From: Fulvia fulva
Lineage: Eukaryota; Ascomycota; Dothideomycetes; Mycosphaerellales; Mycosphaerellaceae
Direction: 5' to 3'
Length of the DNA: 64,000 nt
Assembly (NCBI RefSeq): GCF_020509005.1
Contig: NC_063017.1
Location: 186,001 to 250,000 of the forward strand
Shown: positions 1-11,164 of the stretch, piece after piece
Layout of the letters: each line of letters opens with the position of its first letter
Position numbering within the stretch: the stretch's first letter is position 1
Made by a program: the position numbers and the translations under genes
Notes under the pieces: model-generated
What the model was told of the DNA's origin: nothing
Database searches by the model: none
Seen by the model: only the letters and a program-made list of their open reading frames with translations

Positions 1-615
1 TGATCGGATGTCAAAGGCTGTTGAGTCGCGTTTATCAAGGGAGGCGCTGGCAGCCACATTCACGGACGACTAACGGAACGTCTATCATACATTGTGGGGC
101 AACAGCAAGCTGCGGCCTGGTGCAATCGACCTTTGAATTTCCTTCCTCTCCCTTGTGCCCACTCTCTCGTTCTTACATTGCCACGATGGACTCAGCCACA
201 GACAGTATTAGTAAATTGCTGTGCCCAGCTCAGGCAGATATGAGCAGGTGGGTAATTAACGCTGCTGAACGAGGCAGAACGGCGAAGTGCCATGAGGTGG
301 CAGCATCTTGACGGGCGCTACGGAAGCAAGAGTAGCCACGCAGTCGCTCGGGGGGAGATAGTGGGTATGACTACAAATAATCATATCAAGTCGCCAGTAT
401 CAAGCTCCACTCGTGCGAAGGTGTTGGGTCAGGACTTGCAAGAGAGTGTGGCATCTGAGTCACGGGAAGCTACATTCACCAACCTTCCTGCCGGGCTCGT
501 GCTGATCGGCCCGTGCTGCACCAGCGCATAAGACCCCCCCCCCCCACTTGCATCTCAAACATCTTTCCTTGCACCGCAACATCTCCATCGCAGGACCCTA
601 GCACTCGAAAGCACG

Positions 616-660
<45 letters not shown>

Positions 661-666
661 CGGACA
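1..666. other. Upstream region of the BTB gene, no gene seen
   Basis: Open frames here are short and show no recognisable domain. The stretch holds a run of 12 C at 534-545 and a long AC microsatellite at 617-658. It is probably the promoter and 5' leader of the BTB gene that starts at 667. Confidence 0.6.
617..658. repeat. (AC)21 microsatellite in the 5' leader of the BTB gene
   Basis: An uninterrupted dinucleotide tract of 21 AC units ends 8 bases before the ATG at 667. A tract this long and pure is expected to vary in length between strains. Because it sits in the leader next to the start codon, length changes could affect translation. That effect is inference. Confidence 0.95.
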
Positions 667-1899
667 ATGGAGTCTCTGATCCAAAGCATGAGCAAGGTGC
701 TCATCGACCCAAAGTACGCAGATCTCGAGATCCGCTGCGGAGGGAAGAGGTATGCGGTTCATCGGGTAGTTGTCTGCAACCACTCGAAGGTGTTGGCGAG
801 GGAGTGTGATGGTAACTTCAAGGTATGCGACGTCAGTTGTGTTCAGTGGCTACTGGCTAATGGTCTGAAAGGAAGCGCAGTCTCGAGTCATCGAGCATGG
901 CATGTATGATGCGCGAGCGGTGGACAGGATGTTGCAGTTCATGTATCGTGGTGACTATGTTCTCGACACTGTCGTGCCGTGTGTGTCTACACTCGACACT
1001 GGAGCCGAGGAGAGCCAGGGCGTGCCAATGTGGGACGGAGCTCGACTGCTGACGCAAGGTATGTACCCTGAAGTCCTCTAGAGGTACCGGTCAGACTCGA
1101 GACTGACGCTTCTCTTCTTACAGATGCCAACGAGGACCGCGACCGCGAACAGCCTTCGCCGCCCAAGGACATCGAGACCACAGAGGATCCGCTGATTGCT
1201 CACGTCTTCGTCTACGCCATTGCCGACTACTACGAGATACAAGAGCTCAAAGATGTTGCTCTTCAGAAGTTCACAAAGGAGCAGCTAGCAAGGAAGACCA
1301 TCGGCGCCGAGGAGCTGCTTCAGGTTGCTAGGATCTTGTACGAGCACACATCAACCGAAGCGATTGCCCTGCGAGCGCAGCTACTGGATCTGAGCTACCG
1401 CCACCCCACTGCCGCTGTCGAGAGCGAGGTCTTCATGAAAGCAGTGGCAGGACAACAGGAGTTGCAGGAGTACAGCGCCGACTTCATGTCCGAGCTCGTC
1501 CGCCGCCACAGGGTCGAGCGAGAGGAAGACGCCAAGTCGCATCAGGAGGCCGTGAAGAAAGTCAAGCAAGATCTCGGCAGGGCACACAACCTCGCTACCA
1601 ACAACGCTGCGACTGTCCATCTGCAGGAGAAGCAACGTCTGGAGGCAAGGCTTAGTCACGAAGCCGCAGACTACGCTATCCTCAAGTCGTCCCGAGACAC
1701 AGCCCAAAAGCAAATCGCACAGCTTCTGGCGGTTTCGACGATGAAGACGTGCAAATTGTGCGCTTTTGGCACCGAGTTTGATACATTCCTGAACGTCACT
1801 GACTATTGCGCGCAATGCCGCAGCTGCAAGAAGCGGAATGTGCTGCCAGTTGCGGAGCAGCCTGCACTGTTCTTCTTCAAGCCGACAGTGACGAGGTAA
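667..1899 (+). CDS. BTB/POZ domain protein with C-terminal CxxC pairs
   Basis: Three exons are supported: 667-822, 872-1058 and 1124-1899. All junctions keep frame and give 372 residues. The N-terminal part (about residues 15-95) has the BTB/POZ pattern 'YADLEIRCGGKRYAVHRVVV' followed, across intron 1, by 'ARAVDRMLQFMYRGDY'. BTB domains mediate dimerisation and often serve as adaptors for Cullin-3 ubiquitin ligases; the partner here is unknown. The middle (about 200-310) is charged and helical and probably coiled coil. Near the C-terminus C324-x2-C327 and C343-x2-C346 form a possible zinc-ribbon knuckle, unusual for the many short fungal BTB proteins. The start is the first ATG after the AC microsatellite. 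Confidence 0.85.
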
Positions 1900-2911
1900 G
1901 AGTGTATCAATCGTTCTGTCTCGAAGGGGAGCCGCCAGGAAGCAAGAGGAGGAGCGTGTAAGCTGTCTCCTAAACCAGACCGCCTGGCAGTTGCCATCAA
2001 GATCTGTGCTGAGTGGCTAGTGTAGATGTTGTATTGGAGGACATAGTCGGGTCTCCCGATACGTTCTCATCATGCATAGAGCATGTGGTCCCGAGGAAAA
2101 GTAGGCATCTCGAGAACACTGGTAGCGCAAGAATAAGATAAGCACATGTCGGTTATGATCAGATGGCGAAGACAAGAATGCCATGGCACGTGTCGATCAA
2201 ATCGGCCCTACGCCGAGATCGGAAGTCGCAGTCCCGCCGGAGAAAGCTTCCATCCCGAAAGCTTGCAGGGGGTTCGCGCGGTTCAGTCGAACTATCGACT
2301 TCTTCATCCACCATATGCAGCCACCATTTCTCTTCCTCCCTCAAGTGGACTCACAAGCTCCCATGCAATTGCCCGAGAGAGCAGGTCGGGAGACATACGA
2401 GCTCTGTCGTACATGACGCCGCAGGTCGGAAGTTTCCTAGTGCAAGCCGACTACCATTCCCAGAGCTCGCATTCCTGGCTGCCTGGCACCCGAGTCTTTG
2501 CATCGGAATCGGCGGTCGTCAACTTGCATGATGGCCGCATGTGCAAGGCCACCTGCAAAGCATCGTCAGCTCTGCGACTACTCGACGTGGCTAGAGAGCA
2601 CATGCCGACATGTGCGGACCCATCGAACTGTCAAGATCCCGGAAACACATGGCCATTGAGGCCACGTGAAATCATCCGTCATCCCTGTACATTGAACAGA
2701 CTTCATCTATCGAGTTAGCATATTGCCATCACGAGATAGAGCCGACGTAGATAAGCGAGCTCGTGCTGCTGATTGTATTTATTCTGGAAGACCCTCTGGA
2801 TCTGCGACTCAATATCGAATATCCCCAGCCAACCTCCCGCATCATACAACAGCACGTTCAGACCACAACATCTCTCTCTGCCAAGTCTGACACAAGATAG
2901 CAAGCATCGAC
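1900..2911. other. Intergenic, no supported gene
   Basis: Three long frames overlap on the plus strand between about 2146 and 2718, the longest about 190 codons. Each is a shadow of the others in GC-rich DNA, with no domain, splice structure or sensible composition. The last 100 bases are probably the leader of the acetyltransferase gene. Confidence 0.5.
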
Positions 2912-3498
2912 ATGGAGATCGAATCACCCAGACTCCTGCTCAGGCCCGTGACAGAAGACGACCTCATTGGCTTCCACAAACTGCAGTCGAGTCCGGAAGT
3001 CACCAAGTGGACGTAAGCAGGCTATACATCAACCTCTTCCAAGCCTTCGAACTGACATACTCTAGCAAACAAGGCCCCAACAAAACCCTAGAACGCTCCC
3101 AGGAAATGCTCGACGACCTCCTCGTCCTCGTCAACATGATGCGATCCTACGAATGCCGCGGCCAACCAGTCCTCATCCACGCCATCACAATACCGCCCTC
3201 AAACGAGCTCGTCGGGCTCATTGGAACCTTTCGACCTCGAGAGATCGGCTTCTCACTTCACCCGAGCTTCTGGCGTCAAGGCTACGCCCAGGAAGCGACG
3301 AGGGCGTTTTGTGCCTGGTACTTCAGAGAACATCCCGGTCAGCCACTCTTTGCAAAGGTCAATGCCCAGAATGATGCCAGCATGCGGTGTCTCATGCGAT
3401 GCGGCTTCACTCCTGCCACGGAGAAGGAGCTGAAGGCTGATGGGGCTTATGGGAAAGATCGGGAGCGGGAGACGTGGTTGTTGAGAGTTGGGTCTTGA
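2912..3498 (+). CDS. GNAT-family N-acetyltransferase (RimJ/RimL-like)
   Basis: Two exons, 2912-3012 and 3066-3498, are joined across a 53-nt intron (GTAAGC donor, CTCTAG acceptor) to give 177 residues. The N-terminus has the typical 'ESPRLLLRPVTEDDL' opening of the RimJ/RimL branch. The acetyl-CoA loop follows as 'GFSLHPSFWRQGYAQEA', with R-Q-G-Y-A standing for the Q/R-x-x-G-x-G/A motif. The late 'NAQNDASMRCLMRCGF' segment is the usual motif B region of the fold. Such enzymes transfer acetyl from acetyl-CoA to amines or protein N-termini, but the substrate cannot be read from the sequence. An ATG further upstream (2773) would add a poor N-terminus and miss the intron, so 2912 is preferred. 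Confidence 0.88.
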
Positions 3499-3819
3499 TG
3501 CTTTCACTGGCAGGCCTTATTGACGGTTCATGAGCTATGACCACGACTTCGCCGCTTCTTGGCAGCACAGGATTCAAAGCTTGTGCAAATTGCTCTGGCT
3601 TCACTTCACTTCGTGTTCCGTTCCAATAAGCATATGCAGAAGCTAGTCTTCGTGGCTGCCTGATCCACTATACCGTGGCATGTAAGCACTTCCCCTCGAC
3701 TCCAACCTTCTACAAAGCACAAGCAAGACTCAACACGACCGACACACATATAGCACCTCCTCCTCACCACATCGCTTGCCACCACCACCGGACGTCTCAC
3801 TATCTTCGCATCCGCCAAC
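3499..3819. other. Intergenic between acetyltransferase and GTPase genes
   Basis: No gene is seen. The final 100 bases are rich in C/T and CACC runs, as is usual for fungal leaders, and lead to the ATG at 3820. Confidence 0.6.
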
Positions 3820-6799
3820 ATGTCACGACCACCTCCCTTCGGAGGATCTCCACGGCCTCGAAGTCGTGACCAAAGCGTGACATCTCGTCGCAGCTGGGAG
3901 GGCAGCAGCCTATTCGGCACTCCAGAGCCGACCGCTCCTGGACAACGAACCCCGCTCCTCAGAACAACGGGCATCATCAGTCCGCCTGCGTCACCCGCAT
4001 CGACCATCAACAGCTACGGCCACATTCTGAAGAATGGCTCTGACACTTCTTCAATTCTCTCGAGCGACTCAACAGTCTGCCCGTCATTTCGTCCATCTCC
4101 TCGTCCATCTCCTCGTCCATCTCCTCGCACGTGGTCGCAACGCCAGGATGTCAGCGAAGACGAAGGCTTCGAAGAATGGCAAGATGATAGCGACGAGGAG
4201 TATGAGAGTGATTGTTTGTATTCCCAGGCGCAGGAGACATTCCCGAAGCTTCCAGCATTCGACCCACGGCTGTCACAGCTCAAACAACAAGCATCTCAGC
4301 TGACAAGGGACTTGGCGCTACTGCTGGATCCACGAAAATATGGCAGTAACGATGTAAGCAACATGGTCATGAAAGCCACAGAGCTTATGCAAATTCCTGC
4401 GGCAAAAAAGCCACGAATTATGATGCTTGGGGTGACAGGGTCTGGCAAGAGCTCCACAACCAACTCTTTCGTCGACGATCTTCACGCCAGTAGGGCAGCA
4501 TCTACAGGCAAGAGTTGCACATGCGTACCCACACTCATTACTTCAAGGCTACCCGACCAGTCTTTGCCGTATGCCGCCGAGATCCGGTTCTTCGATCCGG
4601 AACAACAGAGGGGTTTCTTCCAACAGCTGATCGAAAACTACATCAGGTTCAACTTCAAGTACGATCCAGAATGGGACGAGGACTTGCAGCTGGAATACTC
4701 TGCTCTGTCTGCATCGGCAGTGAAGATCTTTCAAGCGCTATTCTGCAATGAGCAAAATTTCGATTCACCTGGTGCTCTCAAAGTCTTCCTCGACCAGCAC
4801 CATCGCGAGAACAACGTTCCATCTGTTCTTGACTGGTTGCTGTCACGTACAGCCGATCTGCTCGATTCTCGTTGTGTCATGAAAAATGGTCACTTCACCA
4901 TCTTCCACGAAGCAAGCACAGGCGAAGGACTCAACGAAGAGATTGATCCGCACATCTTTGAGACATCAGAAGATCTTCATGAGCCTGCTTTGTGGCCACT
5001 GGTCAGAGACGTGACGAAAGGTCTCATGGGAAACGCAATCCTGGAATATGTGGAGTTTTTGGATCTTCCCGGTACTTCGGACATCGACTTGATTCGCAGC
5101 AGTATCGCGACAGAGTTCCTCAAGTCCTGCGATGCCCTCTGGATCGTGACTACACTGGATCGCAGTATATCGAAGAATGACCTGGACCAAATGCTCAAGG
5201 CACATAGCGAGCGCTTTGGTCACAGCATAGCAGTCATTGTGACTTGCTCAGATGCCAACGTGAACGATGCGCTCGCCGTGGGCATGCATCGGGAGAATCA
5301 GTCCATCAGTCAGTATAGAGAACTTGGCAGGGAAATCTCGGCTATCAAACAGGAGCTGGACGCTGTCAAATCGGATCGGAGGAACACGGTGAAGCGTAGA
5401 CGTGTTACGAGACTGAGTCCCGAGGTGGAAGTATATCGAGCCCGCGAGCGCAAGTTGACCACTAAGTTGGAGAAGCTCAAGGACGAACAGTTCGAGTCGC
5501 TGGTCCACGTCCGGAACTCTTTCGTGGAGCGCCAGCTGAAAGCAACGAAGTCGCAGTATCTCGTGAAAGGAGTGGAGCTCAAGGTATTCTGCATCTCGAA
5601 CACGCAATACCAGGCCTGGCAAGGCGTGGAATCGGGAGACTGTCGTCGCATGAGCGTCGAGTGTACAGGTATCCCAAGGCTCCGCGCCTATGCGCTTGCA
5701 CTCGCAGCACCTGCAGAACTCCGCACTGCTGCTGACTATATCACAAAAGCCACAGTACTTCTCAAAGGCTTGTCCTTGTGGGTAGACACCGATCCTGCGC
5801 AACGACATGCGGGACTCATGGGGGTGATCAAGAAGCCGTCCAGCATACTCGATACCGAAGCTAGACACTTCATGGGACAACACACTACATCACAGCAGAA
5901 TGGCGAACCAGGCTCTATGTTCACCGCAATTCTCAACCCTCTGTACATCCACAGGCGCACCCACATCAAAGCTGCATTGGAAGTGGAGCGAGAACTAGAG
6001 ACCTGGTTTTTTCAGAGTCTCAAAGCATTCATGGCTAGGGATGGCAAGCATGAAACAGACAGACATGCCGCCCAAGTCTGGAACGAGCGGTTCGCAGAGC
6101 AGCAGACAACAGCAATCGAGAGAGGCTGGGAGATCATGCTTCCCTACTACAAGAAGAAGCTGAAAGGCATGACCGAAAAACTTCAGCGGCAACTGAAGAA
6201 CACGCCGATGGAGCTTAGCAGTCTACCATCTGCAGTACCCTTGCCAGTCTCTCGATTTGAAGGCATACTCAATGGATACTCGCGCCGCATTGATACGTCT
6301 TACCAGACACGCATCGCAGAGCTAGAGAAAAGCCTCAGCAATGTCAGGCTCGATGCCACTCGTGACGTCTACTCAGCTTACTTCACTCGTGCGATGCGAC
6401 CTGTGTACGCAGAAGCCAGAACCATCATCTGGCAAAGGCAGCAAGGACGCATACCACTCGCTACTGAAATCTTCACTGGGAGAGAAAGATGGAGAAAAGC
6501 CGTTCACTGCTGTCTACCTGGGCTTGAAGAAAGACCTGCGGTACGAAATTACCTCTGCGGCTGGAGCGCTCAAGGACGACATCGGAACCATCCTCGGCGA
6601 TATGGTAGAGACGTTCGAGGTCATCTTTGCCAGAGATGCACAAAACACTTGCGAATATCATGCTCGCCAAGAGCTCAGACCATTCCTGGTGAACGCGATG
6701 CAGCAAGTCGAGCATATGGAGGCTGAGCTGAGGAAGATCAGGCCGCCGGTCGTGCTCAAGGCCAACGCGCTCCGCCGTCCAGGTCAATCACAAGCCTGA
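3820..6799 (+). CDS. Large dynamin/SLIP-GC-like GTPase, reading frame broken near the end
   Basis: A single frame runs from 3820 and codes for a disordered N-terminus (residues 1-150) with a 12-nt repeat giving 'RPSPRPSPRPSPR', then a P-loop GTPase. The G1 loop 'GVTGSGKSS' begins at residue 204, G3 'DLPGTSD' at about 415, and 'TCSD' may replace the usual N/TKxD of G4. Helical regions rich in K, E and R follow. The pattern matches fungal proteins annotated as nuclear GTPase SLIP-GC-like or dynamin-family; the cell role is not known. From about 6430 the original frame turns low quality and stops at 6726, while the next frame continues the protein sensibly ('SGKGSKDAYHSLL' onward) to a stop at 6797-6799. 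Allowing one surplus base gives about 992 residues. A 46-nt GT-AG intron at 6367-6412 could also restore frame but would remove a segment I expect to be conserved. Confidence 0.8.
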
Positions 6800-7177
6800 C
6801 GAGATACAAGGCTGGGCTGTTCCCGGGCAGGCCGGCAGTGCAGACCAGGAGCCTTGCTTGTACGATAGCATTTAGTACCAGCTAAGATACTTCGGCTGCT
6901 GTAATTCAACTCTTGCGTGTGACATCAGAGTTACTCTTAGTCAAAGCGTCTTCAGCATGTCGTATATCACTCATCCATTACCTTACAGTATACGCGAGCT
7001 TTCTGAGCGCAAAGACACTGAAGGAATCGAACGCCACAGATCGTGGAGCCTGCTCAACGAATGAGGCGATGTCGAAGTCCCATAAGCAATCTTGCATAGC
7101 AAAATCATCAACAACACCTCAATTCGACAGCACACAACCCTTCCGCGGACGTCGCACAACTCCAATCTCCAAGTCTG
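6800..7177. other. Intergenic, no gene seen
   Basis: Only short frames occur between the GTPase stop and the small minus-strand frame at 7178. Nothing here resembles a domain or RNA gene. Confidence 0.55.
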
Positions 7178-7459
7178 CTACCCACATTGATGCATCCCAC
7201 CAGGATCTTCGTGAAGCGCGAGCAGCTCGGTGTCCGGTACCTTGATGATGTCACAAGCATATGCCACGCTAATCCCGAAATGGGAATTGATTGAGCTTCT
7301 CACCAACCACGTCTCGGTCAACAAAGGATAATCGAAACTCCACCTTGTCCCTTGACGCGTGAAGGCCGAGCGCGTCTGCTTGTAGCTATCACCGAGCTCC
7401 CGGAACAAAAGTTGGACAGAGTCGTCAAAGTGAGGTCCATTTATCTTTGCAGCCTTCAT
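7178..7459 (-). CDS. Small hypothetical ORF divergent from the dehydrogenase gene
   Basis: A 93-codon frame with an ATG at 7457-7459 and a balanced, coding-like composition, including 'SFDYPLLTETWLVRSS' and 'VYACDII'-like hydrophobic patches. I recognise no family. It lies 135 bp from the start of the dehydrogenase gene on the other strand, so it may be a small divergent gene, one exon of a larger gene, or chance. Confidence is low because it lacks introns, a domain and a known relative. Confidence 0.25.
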   Translation of the reverse strand: MKAAKINGPHFDDSVQLLFRELGDSYKQTRSAFTRQGTRWSFDYPLLTETWLVRSSINSHFGISVAYACDIIKVPDTELLALHEDPGGMHQCG

Positions 7460-7594
7460 CTCTTGATCTGCTCTTGAACTATATCCTTGCTCTTTGACAG
7501 CACAGAAGTCAAAGGACCGCTCCCAGCGTGACGACCACCCTACCTTGACTTTCCAGAGATTAGCAACCTTTCAACTTGCGAGAAGTGCAGCAAG

Positions 7595-8570
7595 ATGGCC
7601 ATCACCAGCAAAACAGTCCTAATCACAGGCTGCTCAGAAAACGGCATCGGCGCCGCATTAGCAACAGAATACCAGAAGCGAGGCTACCACGTCTTCGCGA
7701 GCGCCAGAAACACCAAGAAGATCCCAAGCTCGCTGGCCTCGGCATCGAACGTAACACTTCTCCCGCTTGACGTGACCAGCGAAGAGTCGATCAAGAATGC
7801 AGCGTCCGCAGTCTCAAAAGCAACGGGAGGCAAGCTTGATATCCTGATCAACAACAGCGGCGCTGCATTCTCTGGGCCAGCTCTCGATACGGACTTATCG
7901 ATCGCGAGGAATTTGCTTGAGGTCAATGTAGTCGGTGTGCTTGCTGTGTGTCAAGGGTTCCAGCATCTGCTCGCGAGCACGAAAGGTGCGACCCTTGTGA
8001 ACAACAGCTCGATCAACGGAGACTGTAACATGCCGTTCTCAGGTAAGATGGCCCGAAATCTCGCAGTGGATAGTTGCTGACTTGACCTCAAGGTGTATAC
8101 GGCGCCACAAAAGCTGCCACCACCATCCTCAGCGAATCGATGCGCCTCGAACTCACACCACTCGACATCCGAACTGTCACCCTGATCACTGGCATCATCG
8201 AGTCGAACCTCCACGTAAACGAGGTGGAGCACCACCTTCCAGCAAACTCGTACTACAAGGTCACTGAAGATTGGCTCAACGAGAGGAAGAAGGGTACCAA
8301 CAGGCCTCCGGGCATGGCAGCCGCAGACTATGCCAAGCAATTCGTCGACAAGGTCGAGCGTGGCGCGAGCGGGAAGACGAATATCGGACATATTATGCCG
8401 ATGTTCGTTTACGTCAAGTGGTGGTTGCCGCAGTTCCTTTGGGTGAGTCATCATAGTGTTGATGACATGGTTGATCTTGCTGACTTACTTGGTAGGACTT
8501 CGTCATGTACAAGGCCGGTCCACCGAATTTGATGGAGGTCGCCGGCGCCGTGAAGAACAAGTCGCAGTGA
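7595..8570 (+). CDS. Short-chain dehydrogenase/reductase (AYR1-like)
   Basis: Three exons, 7595-8042, 8093-8442 and 8496-8570, join in frame to give 290 residues. The Rossmann motif 'TGCSENGIG' lies at residues 11-19, the structural 'NNSG' follows, and the catalytic Ser138/139, Tyr152 and Lys156 ('YGATK') have normal classical-SDR spacing. The hydrophobic 'YVKWWLPQFLW' near the C-terminus could be a membrane-associated helix, as in 1-acyl-dihydroxyacetone-phosphate reductase (Ayr1) of lipid droplets and ER, which the N-terminal half resembles. The expected reaction is NAD(P)H-dependent reduction of a keto group; the substrate assignment to Ayr1 is inference. Its 3' end faces that of the F-box gene only about 90 bp away. 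Confidence 0.88.
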
Positions 8571-8659
8571 TTTGTATTGTAGTGTGGAGCCATGGCGATC
8601 CGGGTAGGATGATATGCGGAAGAACAGCTAATACTGGTACAGTCATGATACCGTATATA

Positions 8660-10003
8660 TCAGCATTGAATGAACGGTGGACCGTTCTCAATATTTCCAA
8701 GTAGACCCCTCACAACCTCGTCTCGGTTTATCAGTCGCAGCTCACTATCGTATCTGTTTTCTTGGAAAAATGCTTCTGAAGGCTCCGGTGCAAGCAGGTC
8801 CGCGTAAGAGAGGTGCTCATTTGCCGCATCAACCACAAGTTGAGTCTGTTCCTGCAGTGACTTGAGCGACAGGTGGGTCAAATTGAGACACTGCGAATGC
8901 ATGGCCTTGATGACGTTCAGCCAGGCGTCAGCCTCTGGATTATGCAGACAGACGCCCACAAATTCTATCGTTCGTAATGTTTGTTGGTTACGCTCCAGCA
9001 AGTCAAGCAGGACCAGAGGGCTGCATTCCATTCCGGAGAGACTCAGGCTTTCGAGTCGCTCGAATCGGCAGGCGTCCGGATCAAGGATAGTATTTACGAA
9101 ATATGCAAATTGGCGGTACTTCCGGTCTTGCTCCAGGCCATCATACTTTCTCGCAGCGCAGTAAGGAGCAGAGATATGCAAGGACTGTAATGACTTCGCG
9201 GCGGAAATGATTGCGATTAATGGACTGCACGCAGAGGATATATCTCCTCTGTGTTGCACATGTTGGCTCATTACACGCATTACACGCTTGACATCGTCTG
9301 CTTGCAGCCTCAAATGCATTGCACGAAGGCCGTGACCTAGTCTGTTCAGAGTCTTGAGCCATTGAGCCTCATTGCTGGTACGTATGTCGAGGAAGCGTGT
9401 ATCGCTTAGGTCCAGCTTCGAGATCACGCAGTCCGAAGCAAGGACTGTGTGAAATATCATTGCCAACGTAGAGTCGGCGATGACAGGCCAGCGCGCTTCC
9501 GAGATTCTTCTCCTGTTCCATGGTTGTTCGCCATTTGAAAGTGACAATGCCACATGTGGGCATGCAGAAGTCTTGAGTCTTGAGAGGATGTCTGCGAGGA
9601 CCGAGAGATCCAGCTGAGGGCATTCAAGCCACTGGCCATAGCAGTCCTCTTCGATGAGTTTCGCGAACTCCGACTGTGCATCACTCAGGTGTCCGAATTG
9701 CTCTTCGTCGGGAACAGAAGGATAGTCATCGATCCATTTACCCTCATGTGGGCTCAGAGTGATTGTCACTTTCTTGATCTTGCAGAGGAGGTGTGCTTGG
9801 CGAGTGATGGCGTCGAGACGATTGAGCCGTTGTGGGTCCAGAACGAAACAATGGACATCGTCCAAAAGTCGCTTCGCAAAGAGGTCCAGGAACGCTGCAT
9901 CGAAACGGCGGCAAACCAGTCTCAGGATTGTTGGTTCCAGGGGAGCAGCATCCCCTATTAGCTGAAGCACCTCATCGGGAAGATCGAATATGTGGTTGGC
10001 CAT
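8660..10003 (-). CDS. F-box-like domain protein
   Basis: An uninterrupted 447-residue frame. The start at 10001-10003 was chosen because an F-box-like motif follows at once: 'IFDLPDEVLQLIGDAAPLE' and then 'LRLVCRRFDAAF'. The frame is open 18 codons further upstream but that extension has no motif. The rest has leucine-rich, irregular repeat-like stretches ('LSLSGMECSPLVLLDLL', 'LTHLSLKSLQEQ'), as in fungal F-box/LRR proteins that present substrates to SCF ubiquitin ligases. The substrate is unknown. It ends convergently with the dehydrogenase gene. Confidence 0.8.
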   Translation of the reverse strand: MANHIFDLPDEVLQLIGDAAPLEPTILRLVCRRFDAAFLDLFAKRLLDDVHCFVLDPQRLNRLDAITRQAHLLCKIKKVTITLSPHEGKWIDDYPSVPDEEQFGHLSDAQSEFAKLIEEDCYGQWLECPQLDLSVLADILSRLKTSACPHVALSLSNGEQPWNRRRISEARWPVIADSTLAMIFHTVLASDCVISKLDLSDTRFLDIRTSNEAQWLKTLNRLGHGLRAMHLRLQADDVKRVMRVMSQHVQHRGDISSACSPLIAIISAAKSLQSLHISAPYCAARKYDGLEQDRKYRQFAYFVNTILDPDACRFERLESLSLSGMECSPLVLLDLLERNQQTLRTIEFVGVCLHNPEADAWLNVIKAMHSQCLNLTHLSLKSLQEQTQLVVDAANEHLSYADLLAPEPSEAFFQENRYDSELRLINRDEVVRGLLGNIENGPPFIQC

Positions 10004-10448
10004 ATGTTCGGTGTCGTGCTGATGTTGAAAGGTTTGGCATGAGATGCAAGACTGCAAGAGTGGGGAAGGGAAAGTGCAAGGTAGACGCGTCGTGGAATCT
10101 TGGCTCGGTGCTACGTGTCAATCTCGTGATGCCGAAGTCTTCCCGAGCGACTCCACATTCGTGTTCCCGCCTCATTCATGATGATGCGACACGTGCTTGT
10201 CAATGCAACATAGTGGTTCTAGAAAGGCACTTCAGCGTCGGGCTCAGAGAAAAGACAGTAGAGATGAAGCGTGATGGGTTGTCTGGATCTTCTTCTTCCG
10301 AATGGAGTCGCTGTGGTCAGCATCACTCACATGCTCTCGACATCATTCACTCGCGACGCTGAGCAACTACGTCATTGGGCTGCATACATTCCCTGGATTT
10401 CCCTTTCTTCGTGCCTTTCCCTGCACATCCACCTAGGCGGCTCCAACA
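10004..10448. other. Divergent promoter region, no gene seen
   Basis: This 445-bp stretch separates the divergent F-box gene and the small basic-protein gene. No frame with intron or domain support was found. Confidence 0.55.
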
Positions 10449-11164
10449 ATGGCTGCAGAGGTGGAGACGTCAACCGGCGCGTCCAAATCAGCCGTGAGGC
10501 GTCGCAAGCGCAAGCAAGGCAAGGTAGGTCGCCTCGAGTCTGCCGTATGCGGCCTGACAAAGCATAAGCATCACGATCGGAGCATCATACTATTACTCGG
10601 ACTCTGCTTCTCTGCCTTACACATGTGACTAACAGCGGACCATTTTACAGGCCGACGGAGCCGCTCAAGCGCAGGGACTCGAAGGCAAAGCCCAGGACCA
10701 GCTTGAGACGACGCTCACGGACAAGAACCGGCTTGCGATTGCCCCTCGTAGCAGCCGCAAGCCTTCGCATCGCAATCCTGTTCTCTCGACATGCAGTAAG
10801 TTCTTCAGGCACTGCGTCCTACATCTCTAGCCCCTGACAAAGAAACGCAGAAACAAGCTCTCCTGAAAAAGCGAAGACTAAGCAGCAGCGTCAAGCATCC
10901 AACAGCAAGCGCCGCCTGAGAAGGCTCGCGAAGAAGAAACGGCAGCGCGAAGAGAAAGCTCGCGTACGCCAGGAAGATAAGGAAGAAAGAATGAGGGTCT
11001 ATGCCGAGACTGGTCGTGCTCCGCCGAAGAAGAGGTTCAACCCACCACCTCCAAGGCCAGAGCCTCAGAGTGCTTGGGACACGGGCATATATGAGGGCCG
11101 GCAGATCTGGGTCTTGCGACCTGAGAGACAACCACCTGTCACGGAATCGTGGTGGGAGTGGTGA
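10449..11164 (+). CDS. Small basic coiled-coil protein of unknown function
   Basis: A three-exon gene that no single open frame shows: 10449-10523, 10651-10795 and 10851-11164. Intron 1 is 127 nt and ends with a 'TGACTAAC' branch point and TTTACAG. Intron 2 is 55 nt with GTAAGT, CTGAC and CGCAG. The join gives 177 residues. Residues 15-25 are a basic cluster (RRRKRKQGK). The third exon codes a long K/R/E-rich helix, then a proline-rich segment and a tryptophan-rich end (ESWWEW). The basic regions suggest a nuclear or nucleolar protein, but I recognise no family. Confidence in the gene rests on the three clean junctions and the coherent product. Confidence 0.65.

Noticed and set aside
2146..2718. 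A 190-codon plus-strand frame overlapped by two other long frames
   Set aside because: All three are open at once in GC-rich DNA, none has a domain, intron or normal composition, and the longest contains no family-like motif.
5248..5883. A long antisense frame (211 codons) inside the GTPase gene
   Set aside because: It is the mirror of a strongly coding sense frame and has no motif of its own.
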